A stretch of DNA of 64,000 nt from Sellimonas catena. GTDB lineage: Bacteria; Bacillota; Clostridia; Lachnospirales; Lachnospiraceae. Shown in pieces: positions 16,118 through 24,498 of the stretch. The stretch is from NCBI RefSeq assembly GCF_045063725.1, contig NZ_CP173695.1; one strand, written 5' to 3'. The position numbers and the translations under genes are program-made. Position 1 is the first letter of the stretch. The number at the start of each line of letters is the position of its first letter. The notes below the pieces were generated by a model that did not search any database, had not been told where the DNA came from, and was given only the letters and a program-made list of their open reading frames with translations.

Positions 16118-17658
16118 TTTTCCTTTGCCTCCATATTCAGCTTTCTAGCCAGTTTTCTCATATAATTTTCCAACTCCATATAGGATTCCTCATATTCCTC
16201 CAGAGACTTTCCGTACATGGACTCCACTTCCTTTTCTTCTCCGATATATTCACCCAAAGTGAAGATGTTGCTGTGGAATCCATACTCTGTAATAATTTTT
16301 CTCTTCTGCGCTTTCTCCATTGTCAGAATCAGGGTATCCGGAGTAATATCTTTCTCCTCAAAAGGCAGGGCCTCATGCTCTGTCGTGTCCACACCATTTC
16401 TCCGCATGATTTCCTCTGCTTTCGGATTTAACGGCTCCGGAAACAGTACGATCATGCCCCTGGACTGAATATCATATTCCTGCAGAAGAATCTGCCTCTG
16501 CAGAAGGCGCTCTGCCATCGGGCCTCGACAGTTATCATCCTTGCTCACAAAAATGATCTTCCGGTATTCCTGCAGCTTGATAATCTCGGAGGCAGGAATC
16601 CGCTTGTGGCCTGCCGCTTTTAATAGACGATTCATAATGGCGGTGTCGATTGCTTCTCCGAAAAAACCTTCACTGTAGATAATATCCACGCCTTCTTCGT
16701 CAAATTCCCTGAGAATTCCATACAGATTTTTCGTGATTGTCCGACGGTTTTCCCTGCTTCCGATACTTTTCACGGTTCCGTATGTATACTGACTCATCGT
16801 CTCCGCAGTAGCAATAATACCGATCCGGTATCCTTCTCCATTTTCTTTTTTCCCAAACATCGCCTTATCATATGCGAGCTGTTTGATCGCAAGAACTGTA
16901 TCTGAAGGCTTCCCCTCGATCAGAATCATCTGCGCTTTCGGTGCATAATGACGGTATTTCATACCAGGAGCCTTTGGAGCCTGGCTGCTGTTCTCCGAAA
17001 TCAGGGTCTGATCCATCCTGACCTCACCAATCACCTCTTCCAGCATTTCTTTCGTGACTGCACCCGGTCTTAGAATCATCGGCGGCACACAGGTCATATC
17101 CAGAATGGTGGATTCCACTCCAATATTGACACTGCCTCCATCCAGAATCATATCGATCTTTCCGTCCAGATCCTCCGCAACATGCTGTGCAGTCGTAGGA
17201 CTCGGGCGCCCCGATGTATTTGCGCTCGGTGCAGAAACATAACCTCCGCCTTTCCGGATCAGCTGCAGCGCAATCTCGTCGTCCGGCATACGCACCGCAA
17301 CCGTGTCAAGTCCTCCCGTCGTTCCGTACGGTACTCTTTCGTTTTTCTTCAAAATCAAGGTAAGCGGGCCCGGCCAGAACTTATCAACAAGCGTTCTTGT
17401 TCCTGCCGGAATTTCTTCCACAATTCCATCCAGTGCATCTTTCTCTGCAATATGTACAATCAGTGGATTATCAGAAGGTCTGCCTTTTGCCGCATATGTT
17501 TTTCTCGCCGCCTCCTCATCAAGCGCATTCGCCCCCAGGCCGTAAACGGTCTCCGTTGGAAATGCGACCAGGCCTCCCTGCTTTATGATTTCTCCCGCTG
17601 TTTCCATGATCGTTTCATCGATCTGCATTCTGTCAATTTTTTCTATTCTTGTTTCCAT
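16099..17658 (-). CDS. tsaC: TsaC/Sua5 threonylcarbamoyl-AMP synthase fused to inactive LMW phosphatase domain
   Basis: 519 residues from ATG 17658. Residues 1-355 are a full Sua5-type L-threonylcarbamoyladenylate synthase for t6A37 of tRNA: GGLVAFPTETVYGLGANA, KGRPSDNPL, SAPSANTSGRPSPT, then the Sua5 domain with PGMKYRHYAPKA. Residues about 367-519 are a low-molecular-weight protein phosphatase fold. Its P-loop reads VSKDDNCRGPMAE, so the catalytic Cys is Ser372 while Arg378 is kept; the general-acid Asp-Pro motif is also lost (ESMYGKS). Homologous genes ywlC and ywlE are separate in Bacillus. The longer frame from a TTG at 17730 overlaps cwlD and lacks family similarity. Confidence 0.9.
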   Translation of the reverse strand: METRIEKIDRMQIDETIMETAGEIIKQGGLVAFPTETVYGLGANALDEEAARKTYAAKGRPSDNPLIVHIAEKDALDGIVEEIPAGTRTLVDKFWPGPLTLILKKNERVPYGTTGGLDTVAVRMPDDEIALQLIRKGGGYVSAPSANTSGRPSPTTAQHVAEDLDGKIDMILDGGSVNIGVESTILDMTCVPPMILRPGAVTKEMLEEVIGEVRMDQTLISENSSQAPKAPGMKYRHYAPKAQMILIEGKPSDTVLAIKQLAYDKAMFGKKENGEGYRIGIIATAETMSQYTYGTVKSIGSRENRRTITKNLYGILREFDEEGVDIIYSEGFFGEAIDTAIMNRLLKAAGHKRIPASEIIKLQEYRKIIFVSKDDNCRGPMAERLLQRQILLQEYDIQSRGMIVLFPEPLNPKAEEIMRRNGVDTTEHEALPFEEKDITPDTLILTMEKAQKRKIITEYGFHSNIFTLGEYIGEEKEVESMYGKSLEEYEESYMELENYMRKLARKLNMEAKEKWEEYI

Positions 17659-17665
17659 AAATTTT

Positions 17666-17694
17666 ATTATAACACACTCATCCTCTTTTCGGAA
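17666..17694 (-). promoter_or_regulatory. Possible promoter right before tsaC
   Basis: Perfect TATAAT (17671-17666) with a weak TTCCGA -35 at 17 bases. Transcription would start within a base or two of ATG 17658, where no ribosome binding site is seen. Confidence 0.4.
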
Positions 17695-17698
17695 CCCT

Positions 17699-18376
17699 TC
17701 ACTGCAGACATTCCTCGATACCATCGGCAATCACTCTGGCCAGGGAATTTTGATAATCCTCCTCCGTCAGTTTCTGAGCTTCGCTTTGATTACTCAGAAA
17801 TCCGCATTCAATAATCAATGTCGGGACTTCTGTACGTTTCAGAAGATAGTAAGTCGTATTGCCCTTTACCGGCCGTTTTTTTGTCCCCTCCAAGTTTTCC
17901 ATCTGCTTCTGCACGACCGAGGCCATCTCTTCCCCCTCTTTCGAATGCTCATAATAAAAAACCTGAACACCGCTCACATCCGGCGAAGGATAACTGTTCT
18001 GGTGAATACTAACCGCAAGCGCCGGGGCCGTCTCATTAATCAATTCTACCCGCCGCTTTAAATCCTGCACCTGCTTATTATCAGCATTTTCATCATACAG
18101 CCCCTGATCCTCTTCCCGTGTCATCAGAACCGAAATCCCCCTGGCCTCCAGTTCCTCCTTCAGCTTCCCTGCAATTTGAAGATTAATATCCTTTTCAAGC
18201 GCGTCATTAACACCGACCTTCCCCGGATCCTTCCCCCCGTGTCCGGCATCAATCACTACATCCGCCTTCTGCACCTGTACTTCTCCCTGCGTCACTATAC
18301 TCTCCACCTTCTGTATCCCGTACAACACAAAAACAAGAATCAGAAGTGCCAGCACCCACTTCACTTTATCCGCCAT
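17699..18376 (-). CDS. cwlD: Spore cortex N-acetylmuramoyl-L-alanine amidase CwlD
   Basis: 225-residue Amidase_3 protein with an N-terminal membrane anchor (residues 7-22). Zinc-binding and catalytic motifs are DAGHGGKDPG (His46), EKDINL (Glu61), SIHQNS and TLIIECGFLSN. The short, single-domain form with N-terminal anchor matches CwlD, which makes muramic-delta-lactam in spore cortex together with PdaA. It is followed by tsaC at 40 bases. Confidence 0.88.
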   Translation of the reverse strand: MADKVKWVLALLILVFVLYGIQKVESIVTQGEVQVQKADVVIDAGHGGKDPGKVGVNDALEKDINLQIAGKLKEELEARGISVLMTREEDQGLYDENADNKQVQDLKRRVELINETAPALAVSIHQNSYPSPDVSGVQVFYYEHSKEGEEMASVVQKQMENLEGTKKRPVKGNTTYYLLKRTEVPTLIIECGFLSNQSEAQKLTEEDYQNSLARVIADGIEECLQ

Positions 18377-18439
18377 ATTATAATCCCTTTCCGTTCCCGT
18401 CTTTAAAACAAATATATGAATAAAGACTGTACGATAGAC

Positions 18440-18583
18440 TTTTCATCGGGGACGTGTTCCGATGAAAACGAACCTGTCCCCGATGAAAAAAATCTGAAAA
18501 TTCGAGTTTTGCCTTATTTTATGCGGGTTCCGAGCGTTTTTTTGCCGTTTACGTCGTGTACCTGTGCACCGGAACACGTCCCC
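18440..18583. repeat. REP/REPIN-like palindromic element
   Basis: This 300-base gap between cwlD and the GH18 gene holds no gene. TTTTCATCGGGGAC (18440-18453) is a perfect inverted repeat of 18476-18489. GGGGACGTGTTCCG (18448-18461) is a perfect inverted repeat of 18570-18583, and a variant GGGGACAGGTTC lies between them on the other strand. GGGGAC-x-x-GTTC units are typical of REP-type repeats tied to Y1 (RayT) transposases; no transposase is present. Confidence 0.65.
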
Positions 18584-18595
18584 TACAGCCTCCAC

Positions 18596-18632
18596 AAAAA
18601 TAACGGAGCCGCTTCGAGGCAAGCGGCTCCGT
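18596..18632 (-). terminator. Terminator of the GH18 gene
   Basis: ACGGAGCCGCTT (18603-18614) pairs perfectly with AAGCGGCTCCGT (18621-18632); on the minus strand TTATTTTT follows. Confidence 0.85.
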
Positions 18633-18676
18633 CTTTCTTTGTTCGTTATTCAGTTTTTATTTTCTTTTGTATTCTG

Positions 18677-20497
18677 TTATCCGTTCACGTACCGGGAGAT
18701 CAGTTCCCAGATACCTGATTTTTCGAATCCGAGTTTCCATGCGGCTGCTCCTGCAAGATCGTATTCCTGCATGACTTTGAGCTTGGCCTCCAGGGATTGT
18801 TCGTCTTCAAGCCATATTTTGTACGTGTTTCCGTCTGCAGTCCACTCTGCGTAGTTCTGCTGGGTCTCTTCATCCCAGGATGCTGTCACGCCTGCATTGG
18901 CCACAGCCGTTTCTGCCTCCTGCATGCCGATCGCCTGGCTTGTCAGGCCGCTGGATGATTCGATCCACAGCCTCGTGAAAAACGGAAGTCCGTTAATGAC
19001 TTTCTCTTTTGGTACTTCTTTGAGTGTCTCTGTGATACCTTCTCTTACAAAGTCAATCGATGCAACAGAGCCGGCTTCTTCAGAGCCCGCGAAGTGTTCG
19101 TCATATCCCATGATGATCACGTAATCTGCTACAATGCCCTGTTCTTCTCTGTTGTAATGGCTTGTAAATCCAGGTACATAGTTATCCACGGAAAGAACGA
19201 TCTGGTTCTTCCTGCACTCAACAGATAATTCCCGGATAAACTGAATATAGTGGTCGCTCATCTCCTCGGTGATCTGCTCGAAGTCCACGTTGATGCCGTC
19301 AAGTCCGCTGTTTTGTGCCTCGGTAATCAGCTGGCTGATCATATTGGCCCTGCTCTGTGTGTTGCTTAATACCGCAAGTGTATCGACCTGATTGGTAAAG
19401 TTGTCAACCAGCCCCCATACTTCCAGCCCTGCCTGATGTGCGGCATCCACATAGGCACTGCTTGCGAGAGACGTAATATTGCCGTTTGTATCCTGGATTG
19501 TGAACCAGGTTGGAGAAATTGTAGTCAGTCCTGTCGTTCCTGCAATGACGGAGGCCACATTTTCATTGGCCGCCTGGCTTGTAACCTGATGCCATGCCAG
19601 ATTGATCTTGTAGTCTTTCTGAATATTGGTATATTCCGGCTCTTCATATTCAGATTTCCGTGTCTGTTTTTCGGCTTTTTCCAGGGTATTGGATTTCACA
19701 TAGCCGATATACCCGTCCACGGTTCTCACTTTCATCCAGGATCCGGCTTCTTCGATGACAACCACGTCGTCTGATTTACTGATTTCAGTCAGGATTGGGC
19801 TCTTTACACCTCCCAGGATCCGGACCTCGGTATCTTTGCTCACCCTGGCGTGGTTTTCTTCCTTGTTGGTTACAATCACTGCTCTGTCCGGATTTTCATA
19901 GACATCCAGTGACATGTCCGTATATTCTTTTACAAAATCCAGCGCGAGATAAACGGTATCATTTTCCACTTTTACAATTTCATAGTCTCTCGTCTGTGTT
20001 CCATCTTCGGATTCAAATTCTGTCGCGCCAGCCGGAATGCTGAGCGTCCTGTCCGGTAAAGTATAAAGCAGCCGGTTTTCATTAGAGTCCCAGTAAAATC
20101 TCTGATTTACGTAATCGTGTACAGAATCGAAATCCAGATAGACTTCGCTTCCTTCTTTCATGCTCTTTACATCTGGAATCTGATTGTCGATCGCAAGTCC
20201 CACCTGGCTGGTGTCTGTAATACCAAAATACTCATTTTTATCTGCTTCTTCCCTCGACGGGCCATATCTGATCCATAATACTATTCCTGCTGCGATCACT
20301 GCGATAAGTAAGAGCAGAAGAAGAATCAGGATGCGTTTTCTTCTCTTTTTCCGTCTTCGGATCTGGCGGCGCATCTCAAGCTCTTTCTGGCGTCTGCTTT
20401 CCTGATTCCGGCGTCTTGGATCCTGCTGCTGTACCGGCCTTTGTCTTTTTCTGGCCGGCCGTCCATCCGGTCTCCTTTTGCCTCGTCTTTCATCCAT
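18677..20497 (-). CDS. Membrane-anchored GH18 glycoside hydrolase with SH3 domain
   Basis: 606 residues. A very basic cytoplasmic tail of about 50 residues precedes a transmembrane helix (about 57-78). Then come a copper-amine-oxidase-like N-domain region (about 95-210), an SH3 domain (about 215-275) and a GH18 barrel (about 295-605). The catalytic motif DGINVDFEQ is intact with the acid Glu near residue 407. Such proteins cut peptidoglycan-like or chitin-like glycans at the cell or spore surface. The ATG at 20497 is preferred: AGGAGG is seven bases upstream, against one base for the ATG at 20503. Confidence 0.88.
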   Translation of the reverse strand: MDERRGKRRPDGRPARKRQRPVQQQDPRRRNQESRRQKELEMRRQIRRRKKRRKRILILLLLLLIAVIAAGIVLWIRYGPSREEADKNEYFGITDTSQVGLAIDNQIPDVKSMKEGSEVYLDFDSVHDYVNQRFYWDSNENRLLYTLPDRTLSIPAGATEFESEDGTQTRDYEIVKVENDTVYLALDFVKEYTDMSLDVYENPDRAVIVTNKEENHARVSKDTEVRILGGVKSPILTEISKSDDVVVIEEAGSWMKVRTVDGYIGYVKSNTLEKAEKQTRKSEYEEPEYTNIQKDYKINLAWHQVTSQAANENVASVIAGTTGLTTISPTWFTIQDTNGNITSLASSAYVDAAHQAGLEVWGLVDNFTNQVDTLAVLSNTQSRANMISQLITEAQNSGLDGINVDFEQITEEMSDHYIQFIRELSVECRKNQIVLSVDNYVPGFTSHYNREEQGIVADYVIIMGYDEHFAGSEEAGSVASIDFVREGITETLKEVPKEKVINGLPFFTRLWIESSSGLTSQAIGMQEAETAVANAGVTASWDEETQQNYAEWTADGNTYKIWLEDEQSLEAKLKVMQEYDLAGAAAWKLGFEKSGIWELISRYVNG

Positions 20498-20616
20498 GTC
20501 CATACCTCCTGTATACGCTCACATTATATCAAGATTTCTTCTGCACGTCATTAATAATTTTGACATTTTCGGCTCTGTTCACTACCTGTTTCTGCGTAAA
20601 GGGGGATTATCGCTTT

Positions 20617-20847
20617 TTACTTTATGTTTGACAGTTTCACAAATCTGACTTCTTTAACTTTACCGTTCTCATCCGCCACATAGTCTCTCATATAGGAAAG
20701 TTCTTCCTTCACTGCATGTGCGGACGCAATCTGCAGCGGACTGGCCGGATGTCCGTTCATTTTCATCCGTACTCCCATCCGCTCATACTCCGAGAGTTCT
20801 ACAAACAGATTCCTGTATTGCTCGTCCTCTATAATATCGCTCTCCAT
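20617..20847 (-). CDS. Small conserved hypothetical protein
   Basis: 76 residues, charged and soluble, with a helical core EQYRNLFVELSEYERMGVRM. AGGG lies eight bases before the ATG. I do not recognise the family beyond a resemblance to small proteins of other Lachnospiraceae. It follows nothing closely and is 114 bases upstream of the GH18 gene on the same strand, so co-transcription is possible. Confidence 0.6.
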   Translation of the reverse strand: MESDIIEDEQYRNLFVELSEYERMGVRMKMNGHPASPLQIASAHAVKEELSYMRDYVADENGKVKEVRFVKLSNIK

Positions 20848-21307
20848 ACTGTTTCCCTTTTCTTTCTGATAATCTGAAACAGAATTTTGAAAAACCTTTC
20901 TCTATGACTGCGGCCCGGAGTATCCCCTTGTGAAGTGCACAGGTTTCTTATCGTGATATATTATTTATGATACCCCGTATGCTGAAAAAGGTAGCACCGT
21001 TCCCGTTATTTTTCAAAATCATGAATCGTCTGAATTTATTAGTGGGTTCTTTTGTGATTAAATGAATATAAACTGAGAATAATTGTGATATGCTCTATTT
21101 TGATTCTATCGAACTGATTGCAGAAATGCTTTTAGTGAGATAAATCAAGGACTGCTTTGCATAAACTATATGCAGAAATGCTGACCGGAAAATAGATTCG
21201 TAAATATCCCCTCCTTTATTACTGTACACAGTCATCCGGGAATACTACCTCTGTTCAGATATTATACTCCTGTTTTCTGCGAATGCAAGTATTTTTTCTA
21301 AATTTTA
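20848..21307. other. Intergenic region without recognised gene
   Basis: About 460 AT-rich bases between the small hypothetical gene and mecA. No convincing frame with a ribosome binding site and no stable RNA structure was seen. The phrase GCAGAAATGCT occurs twice, 55 bases apart. Confidence 0.5.
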
Positions 21308-21336
21308 TTTACAGAATTTTATTTTTTGTTTATACT
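21308..21336 (+). promoter_or_regulatory. SigA-type promoter of mecA
   Basis: TTTACA (21308-21313), 17 bases, TATACT (21331-21336), 45 bases before the mecA start. Confidence 0.65.
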
Positions 21337-21381
21337 ACTATTGAGTAAGTATAAGATTATTTACAGCTAGGAAGTGATTAT

Positions 21382-22107
21382 ATGAAAATTGAAAAGATCA
21401 ATGAAAATCAAATCCGTTGTACCCTGACACGTGCCGATCTCGAGGACAGACACTTAAAGATCAGCGAGCTTGCCTACGGTACCGAAAAAGCGAAATCACT
21501 TTTCCATGACATGATGCAGCAGGCAGCCTTTGAATTCGGTTTTGAGGCTGACGATATTCCGCTCATGATCGAAGCGATTCCATCATCATCGGATTCCATC
21601 GTGCTCATCATTACAAAGGTAGAAGATCCGGAAGAGCTGGATACACGGTTTTCCAAATTTGCTCCTTCTCCGTTCGATGATACAGATACATCCAAAAAGG
21701 CTGTCCCAGACAAGCTGGAGGGTGCGGAAGAGTTTCTGCAGCTCCTTAATAAAGTCAAAGAAGCAGTTGCAGAAATTCCCGGAAAGAGCGGAAAGCCCGA
21801 AGCGGTCATCCGCCCGGCAGTCCGTCTGTTCTCATTTGGCTCCCTTGACCGGGTGATTGAGGCAGCACATCTGCTTTCTCCAATGTATCAGGGTATCAAT
21901 ACGCTTTATAAGGATCCGTCCGATGGATTCTTTATCCTGGCTGTCACACAGTCGGGACATTCAAAAAGTGATTTCAGCAAAATCTGCAATATGCTGACTG
22001 AATACGGTATTCTGGAAAAGAGTACTCCGGCGTCTCTTGCATATCTGGAAGAGCACTGTGAGACGATCATTTCCCGCGAAGCTGTACAGCATCTTGCCAG
22101 TCTGTAA
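21382..22107 (+). CDS. mecA: ClpC adaptor protein MecA
   Basis: 241 residues. The N-terminal substrate-binding part (MKIEKINENQIRCTLTRADL) and the C-terminal ClpC-binding domain (VIRPAVRLFSFGSLDRVIEA, DGFFILAV) are both present, joined by an acidic linker around residues 95-115. MecA delivers substrates to ClpCP. The ribosome binding site AGGAAG precedes the ATG. It is a single-gene unit with its own promoter and terminator. Confidence 0.9.
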   Translation: MKIEKINENQIRCTLTRADLEDRHLKISELAYGTEKAKSLFHDMMQQAAFEFGFEADDIPLMIEAIPSSSDSIVLIITKVEDPEELDTRFSKFAPSPFDDTDTSKKAVPDKLEGAEEFLQLLNKVKEAVAEIPGKSGKPEAVIRPAVRLFSFGSLDRVIEAAHLLSPMYQGINTLYKDPSDGFFILAVTQSGHSKSDFSKICNMLTEYGILEKSTPASLAYLEEHCETIISREAVQHLASL

Positions 22108-22120
22108 AATAAAGCGCTAA

Positions 22121-22166
22121 AAAACACCGTCTGCAGAATTTACTCACCTGCAGACGGTGTTTTTCT
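22121..22166 (+). terminator. Strong terminator after mecA
   Basis: AAAACACCGTCTGCAG (22121-22136) pairs perfectly with CTGCAGACGGTGTTTT (22148-22163), followed by a T-run. It can also act for the convergent DUF1858 gene. Confidence 0.9.
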
Positions 22167-22179
22167 ATTGCCTTACGGC

Positions 22180-22389
22180 TTATTCATTTGCTTTTAAGAA
22201 AGCATTGATTTTCTCTACTAATAATTCGGCGTCAATTCCATGAACCATTGCTGCTTCTTCCAGAGATTCCATCTGAGAAGCCGGGCATCCAAGACAGTGC
22301 ATCCCGATTTCCATAAGAATCGGAGCTACTTCCGGATGTGTATTAACAACTTCGCCGATCGTCGTAGTTTTTTCTACCTGATAAGCCAT
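22180..22389 (-). CDS. DUF1858 redox-disulfide domain protein
   Basis: 69-residue single-domain protein of the type described as hybrid-cluster-protein-associated redox disulfide domain. The two cysteines in HCLGCPA (CxxC) and the frame TTIGEVVNTHPEVAPILMEIG are the family marks. A ribosome binding site AAGGAGG lies just upstream. It probably works in redox or metallocluster chemistry; no hybrid cluster protein is in this window. Confidence 0.88.
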   Translation of the reverse strand: MAYQVEKTTTIGEVVNTHPEVAPILMEIGMHCLGCPASQMESLEEAAMVHGIDAELLVEKINAFLKANE

Positions 22390-22625
22390 TTTGAATTCCT
22401 CCTTATTTACTTGGATTTACGTATTCCTTATTATAATACCTTTTTTTCTAATACGCAACCAAAAAGCTTTCCTTTCCTCCGGAAATAATTGTCAGAATTT
22501 TCTATAATTTTTTACCCTTTCAGAATCATAGTTTGATTATGAAAAAGTCAACCTTTTTTTCCGGTTTTTTCGACAAAAACTCAATTTTATTATTTCTTTA
22601 CAAAACATCCGTTCTTTTAAAAGCC

Positions 22626-22679
22626 AAAAGTTATCCCCACAATTCACAACTTTTTCTGTGGAAAGTGGGGATAACTTTT
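22626..22679. repeat. 15-bp inverted repeat in AT-rich intergenic region
   Basis: AAAAGTTATCCCCAC (22626-22640) pairs perfectly with 22665-22679. The 424-base gap 22390-22813 has no gene and is highly AT-rich. The hairpin could terminate the NlpC/P60 transcript. Its arms resemble the GTGGATAACTTT sequences seen again at 49.56-49.70 kb. Confidence 0.6.
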
Positions 22680-22813
22680 TAAAACAACGCTATTTTACCC
22701 TTTTTTCATAATTTAAGTGTGGAAAACGATTTTGGCCCTATTTTCCATTTTTTTACAATTTATTACAAATTTGTGCATTTTGCCGATTCGCAATTTTTTC
22801 TCCCCGCGCCTGC

Positions 22814-23740
22814 TTAGAAAATCCGGCGCACTGTCAAAATACTCGTGTATGTTGCGGATGAAATTCCGATCCCATGTGCAGGATCTTGTGCGTTGACAAT
22901 CTGACCGTCTCCCACATAGATTCCGACGTGACCATTATAACAGATGATATCTCCCGGCTGCACCTCGGAATAGGAGACCTCGTATCCTGCGCTTCTCTGA
23001 GCCGAGGATGTCCTCGGAAGGGAAACGCCAAAATGGGCATAGACTGACTGGACAAAACCGGAACAGTCCGCTCCGTTTGTCAGGCTTGTCCCTCCCCACA
23101 CATAGGGATTCCCGATAAACTGACAGGCATAATCCACAACAGCCTGCCTCTGCGCCTGTTTTCTTTCGGCTTCTTCTCTTGCCCTCTGCTCTGCTTCTGC
23201 CTGAAGCCTTGCCGCCTCCTCTTCTTTTGTCTCTCCGTAGGAAAATGTAACCTCTGTTCCGTTCTTCAGCGCCTCCGCTTCCATCTGACGCACTTTCTGC
23301 TGCGCCTGTCCTGCATCCATCAGATATTCCGACCGGATAAACCCGGTAATATTTCCTGACTGAACTGCCGTCCACTCTCCAACCGGTCCCTTCAATGTCA
23401 CTGCATTTCCCGGATAAAGCTTTCCGGTCCAGTCACTGTCATCAGATGTGGCGCTTCTGACATAAATATAATCAGAAGAAATATTAACAAAGCCTGTATC
23501 TTCGTATTTCCCGTTCTGTTCCCTTACAACAAATTCTCCGTTTTTTTCTGTTTCTTCTATTATAATAGAAGATGCCTGATCCTCTGTCTTTTGTACCTGT
23601 CTGAGCAGTCCATCTGCATTGACTGCCGGATTTCCTGTCTGAACCGGAAGTTCAGCGGCCTTTGCATGGATCCCGGAGCCTGCTCCGAAAATACCGACAA
23701 AGGCAGCCAGTATCAGTCCCTTTTTGAAATAACTATGCAT
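22814..23740 (-). CDS. Secreted NlpC/P60 endopeptidase with SH3 domain
   Basis: 308 residues with a signal peptide (cleavage near AKAA, residue 28), a bacterial SH3 region (about 80-140), a charged coiled coil (about 150-200, EEEAARLQAEAEQRAREEAE in part) and a C-terminal NlpC/P60 domain. The catalytic Cys is in NGADCSGFVQ and the His in YNGHVGIYVG. It should cut peptide stems of peptidoglycan outside the cell. AGGAGG lies eight bases before the ATG. It is divergent from the PerR-like gene. Confidence 0.9.
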   Translation of the reverse strand: MHSYFKKGLILAAFVGIFGAGSGIHAKAAELPVQTGNPAVNADGLLRQVQKTEDQASSIIIEETEKNGEFVVREQNGKYEDTGFVNISSDYIYVRSATSDDSDWTGKLYPGNAVTLKGPVGEWTAVQSGNITGFIRSEYLMDAGQAQQKVRQMEAEALKNGTEVTFSYGETKEEEAARLQAEAEQRAREEAERKQAQRQAVVDYACQFIGNPYVWGGTSLTNGADCSGFVQSVYAHFGVSLPRTSSAQRSAGYEVSYSEVQPGDIICYNGHVGIYVGDGQIVNAQDPAHGIGISSATYTSILTVRRIF

Positions 23741-23889
23741 GGCATAATCCTCCTTTTATGATAGTTATGTATATTTTCTTTCGTATTTATTACATTTTTG
23801 TTACAAATATTACGTTTTGTATTCTAACATATTTCGTTTTTTTGTCAAGGCACTTTCCTTTCTATATTCACTTTCAGTTATATTTTTTC

Positions 23890-23918
23890 TTGACAAAATC
23901 CGTGAAATTTTTTATTAT
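23890..23918 (+). promoter_or_regulatory. Promoter of the PerR-like gene
   Basis: Perfect TTGACA (23890-23895), 17 bases, TATTAT (23913-23918). The palindromic operator starts four bases downstream. Confidence 0.75.
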
Positions 23919-23921
23919 AAA

Positions 23922-23937
23922 TATAATAATTATTATC
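23922..23937 (+). promoter_or_regulatory. PerR/Fur-box-like operator
   Basis: TATAATAATTATTATC, containing the palindrome TAATAATTATTA, overlaps the expected transcription start. It fits the PerR consensus TTATAATNATTATAA well enough to suggest autoregulation, which is inference. Confidence 0.6.
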
Positions 23938-23963
23938 ATTATTAATCGAAGGGAGGGTTTTTG

Positions 23964-24371
23964 TTGACAGCATTGAAATACAGCAGGCAGCGAGAATCGA
24001 TTAAGGACTACCTGATGCATACAAATGCGCACCCGACTGCGGATATGGTTTACCTCCATGTCAAAGAACAGTTTCCTAATATCAGTCTTGGAACGGTATA
24101 CCGGAATCTAAATCTTCTTTCTGACATGGGAGAGATCATCAAGATATCGACTCCAGACGGAGCAGACCGGTTTGACGGACGCACTGTTCCTCACTATCAC
24201 TTTTTCTGTACTGAATGCGGTTGTATGGAAGATATGAACATGGCATGCATGAAACAGATTGACCAGCTTGCCAACGAAGCATTTGACGGCATCGTGGAAT
24301 CACACTCCATTACATTTTATGGGAAATGCAGCCGGTGTCTTCAAAAGCATTCAGAAGCTGCTGCCATATAA
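23964..24371 (+). CDS. perR: Fur-family peroxide regulator (PerR-like)
   Basis: About 135 residues with the Fur winged helix (HPTADMVYLHVKEQFPNISL, then GTVYRNLNLL) and dimerisation domain. Regulatory metal-site residues are visible: His in HYHFFC, and the structural zinc cysteines CTECG and CSRCL. PerR senses peroxide through metal-catalysed His oxidation. The second of two adjacent TTG codons (23964) is chosen because GGAGG is seven bases upstream; the first (23961) is only four bases away. The next gene is a reverse rubrerythrin with a related operator, which supports the peroxide role. Confidence 0.85.
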   Translation: MTALKYSRQRESIKDYLMHTNAHPTADMVYLHVKEQFPNISLGTVYRNLNLLSDMGEIIKISTPDGADRFDGRTVPHYHFFCTECGCMEDMNMACMKQIDQLANEAFDGIVESHSITFYGKCSRCLQKHSEAAAI

Positions 24372-24403
24372 TTGTAAATAATTCATGAATTCCAAAATAG
24401 GAA

Positions 24404-24432
24404 TTGACAAGCACACGGAAAAGTGCTATATT
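24404..24432 (+). promoter_or_regulatory. Promoter of the reverse rubrerythrin gene
   Basis: Perfect TTGACA (24404-24409), 17 bases, TATATT (24427-24432), directly followed by a palindromic operator. Confidence 0.75.
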
Positions 24433-24435
24433 GAT

Positions 24436-24454
24436 ATCAGTAATTATTACTGAT
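24436..24454 (+). promoter_or_regulatory. Perfect palindromic operator, probably PerR
   Basis: ATCAGTAATTATTACTGAT is a perfect 19-base palindrome at the expected transcription start. It shares TAATTATTA with the site before the PerR-like gene. Confidence 0.65.
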
Positions 24455-24498
24455 TTTTAACTAAGGAAACAAAAAAAAACGAAAAGGAGATATGTGTT

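Noticed and set aside
18416..18718. Plus-strand frame of 100 codons
   Set aside because: It runs through the REP-like element and a terminator hairpin; no coding character.
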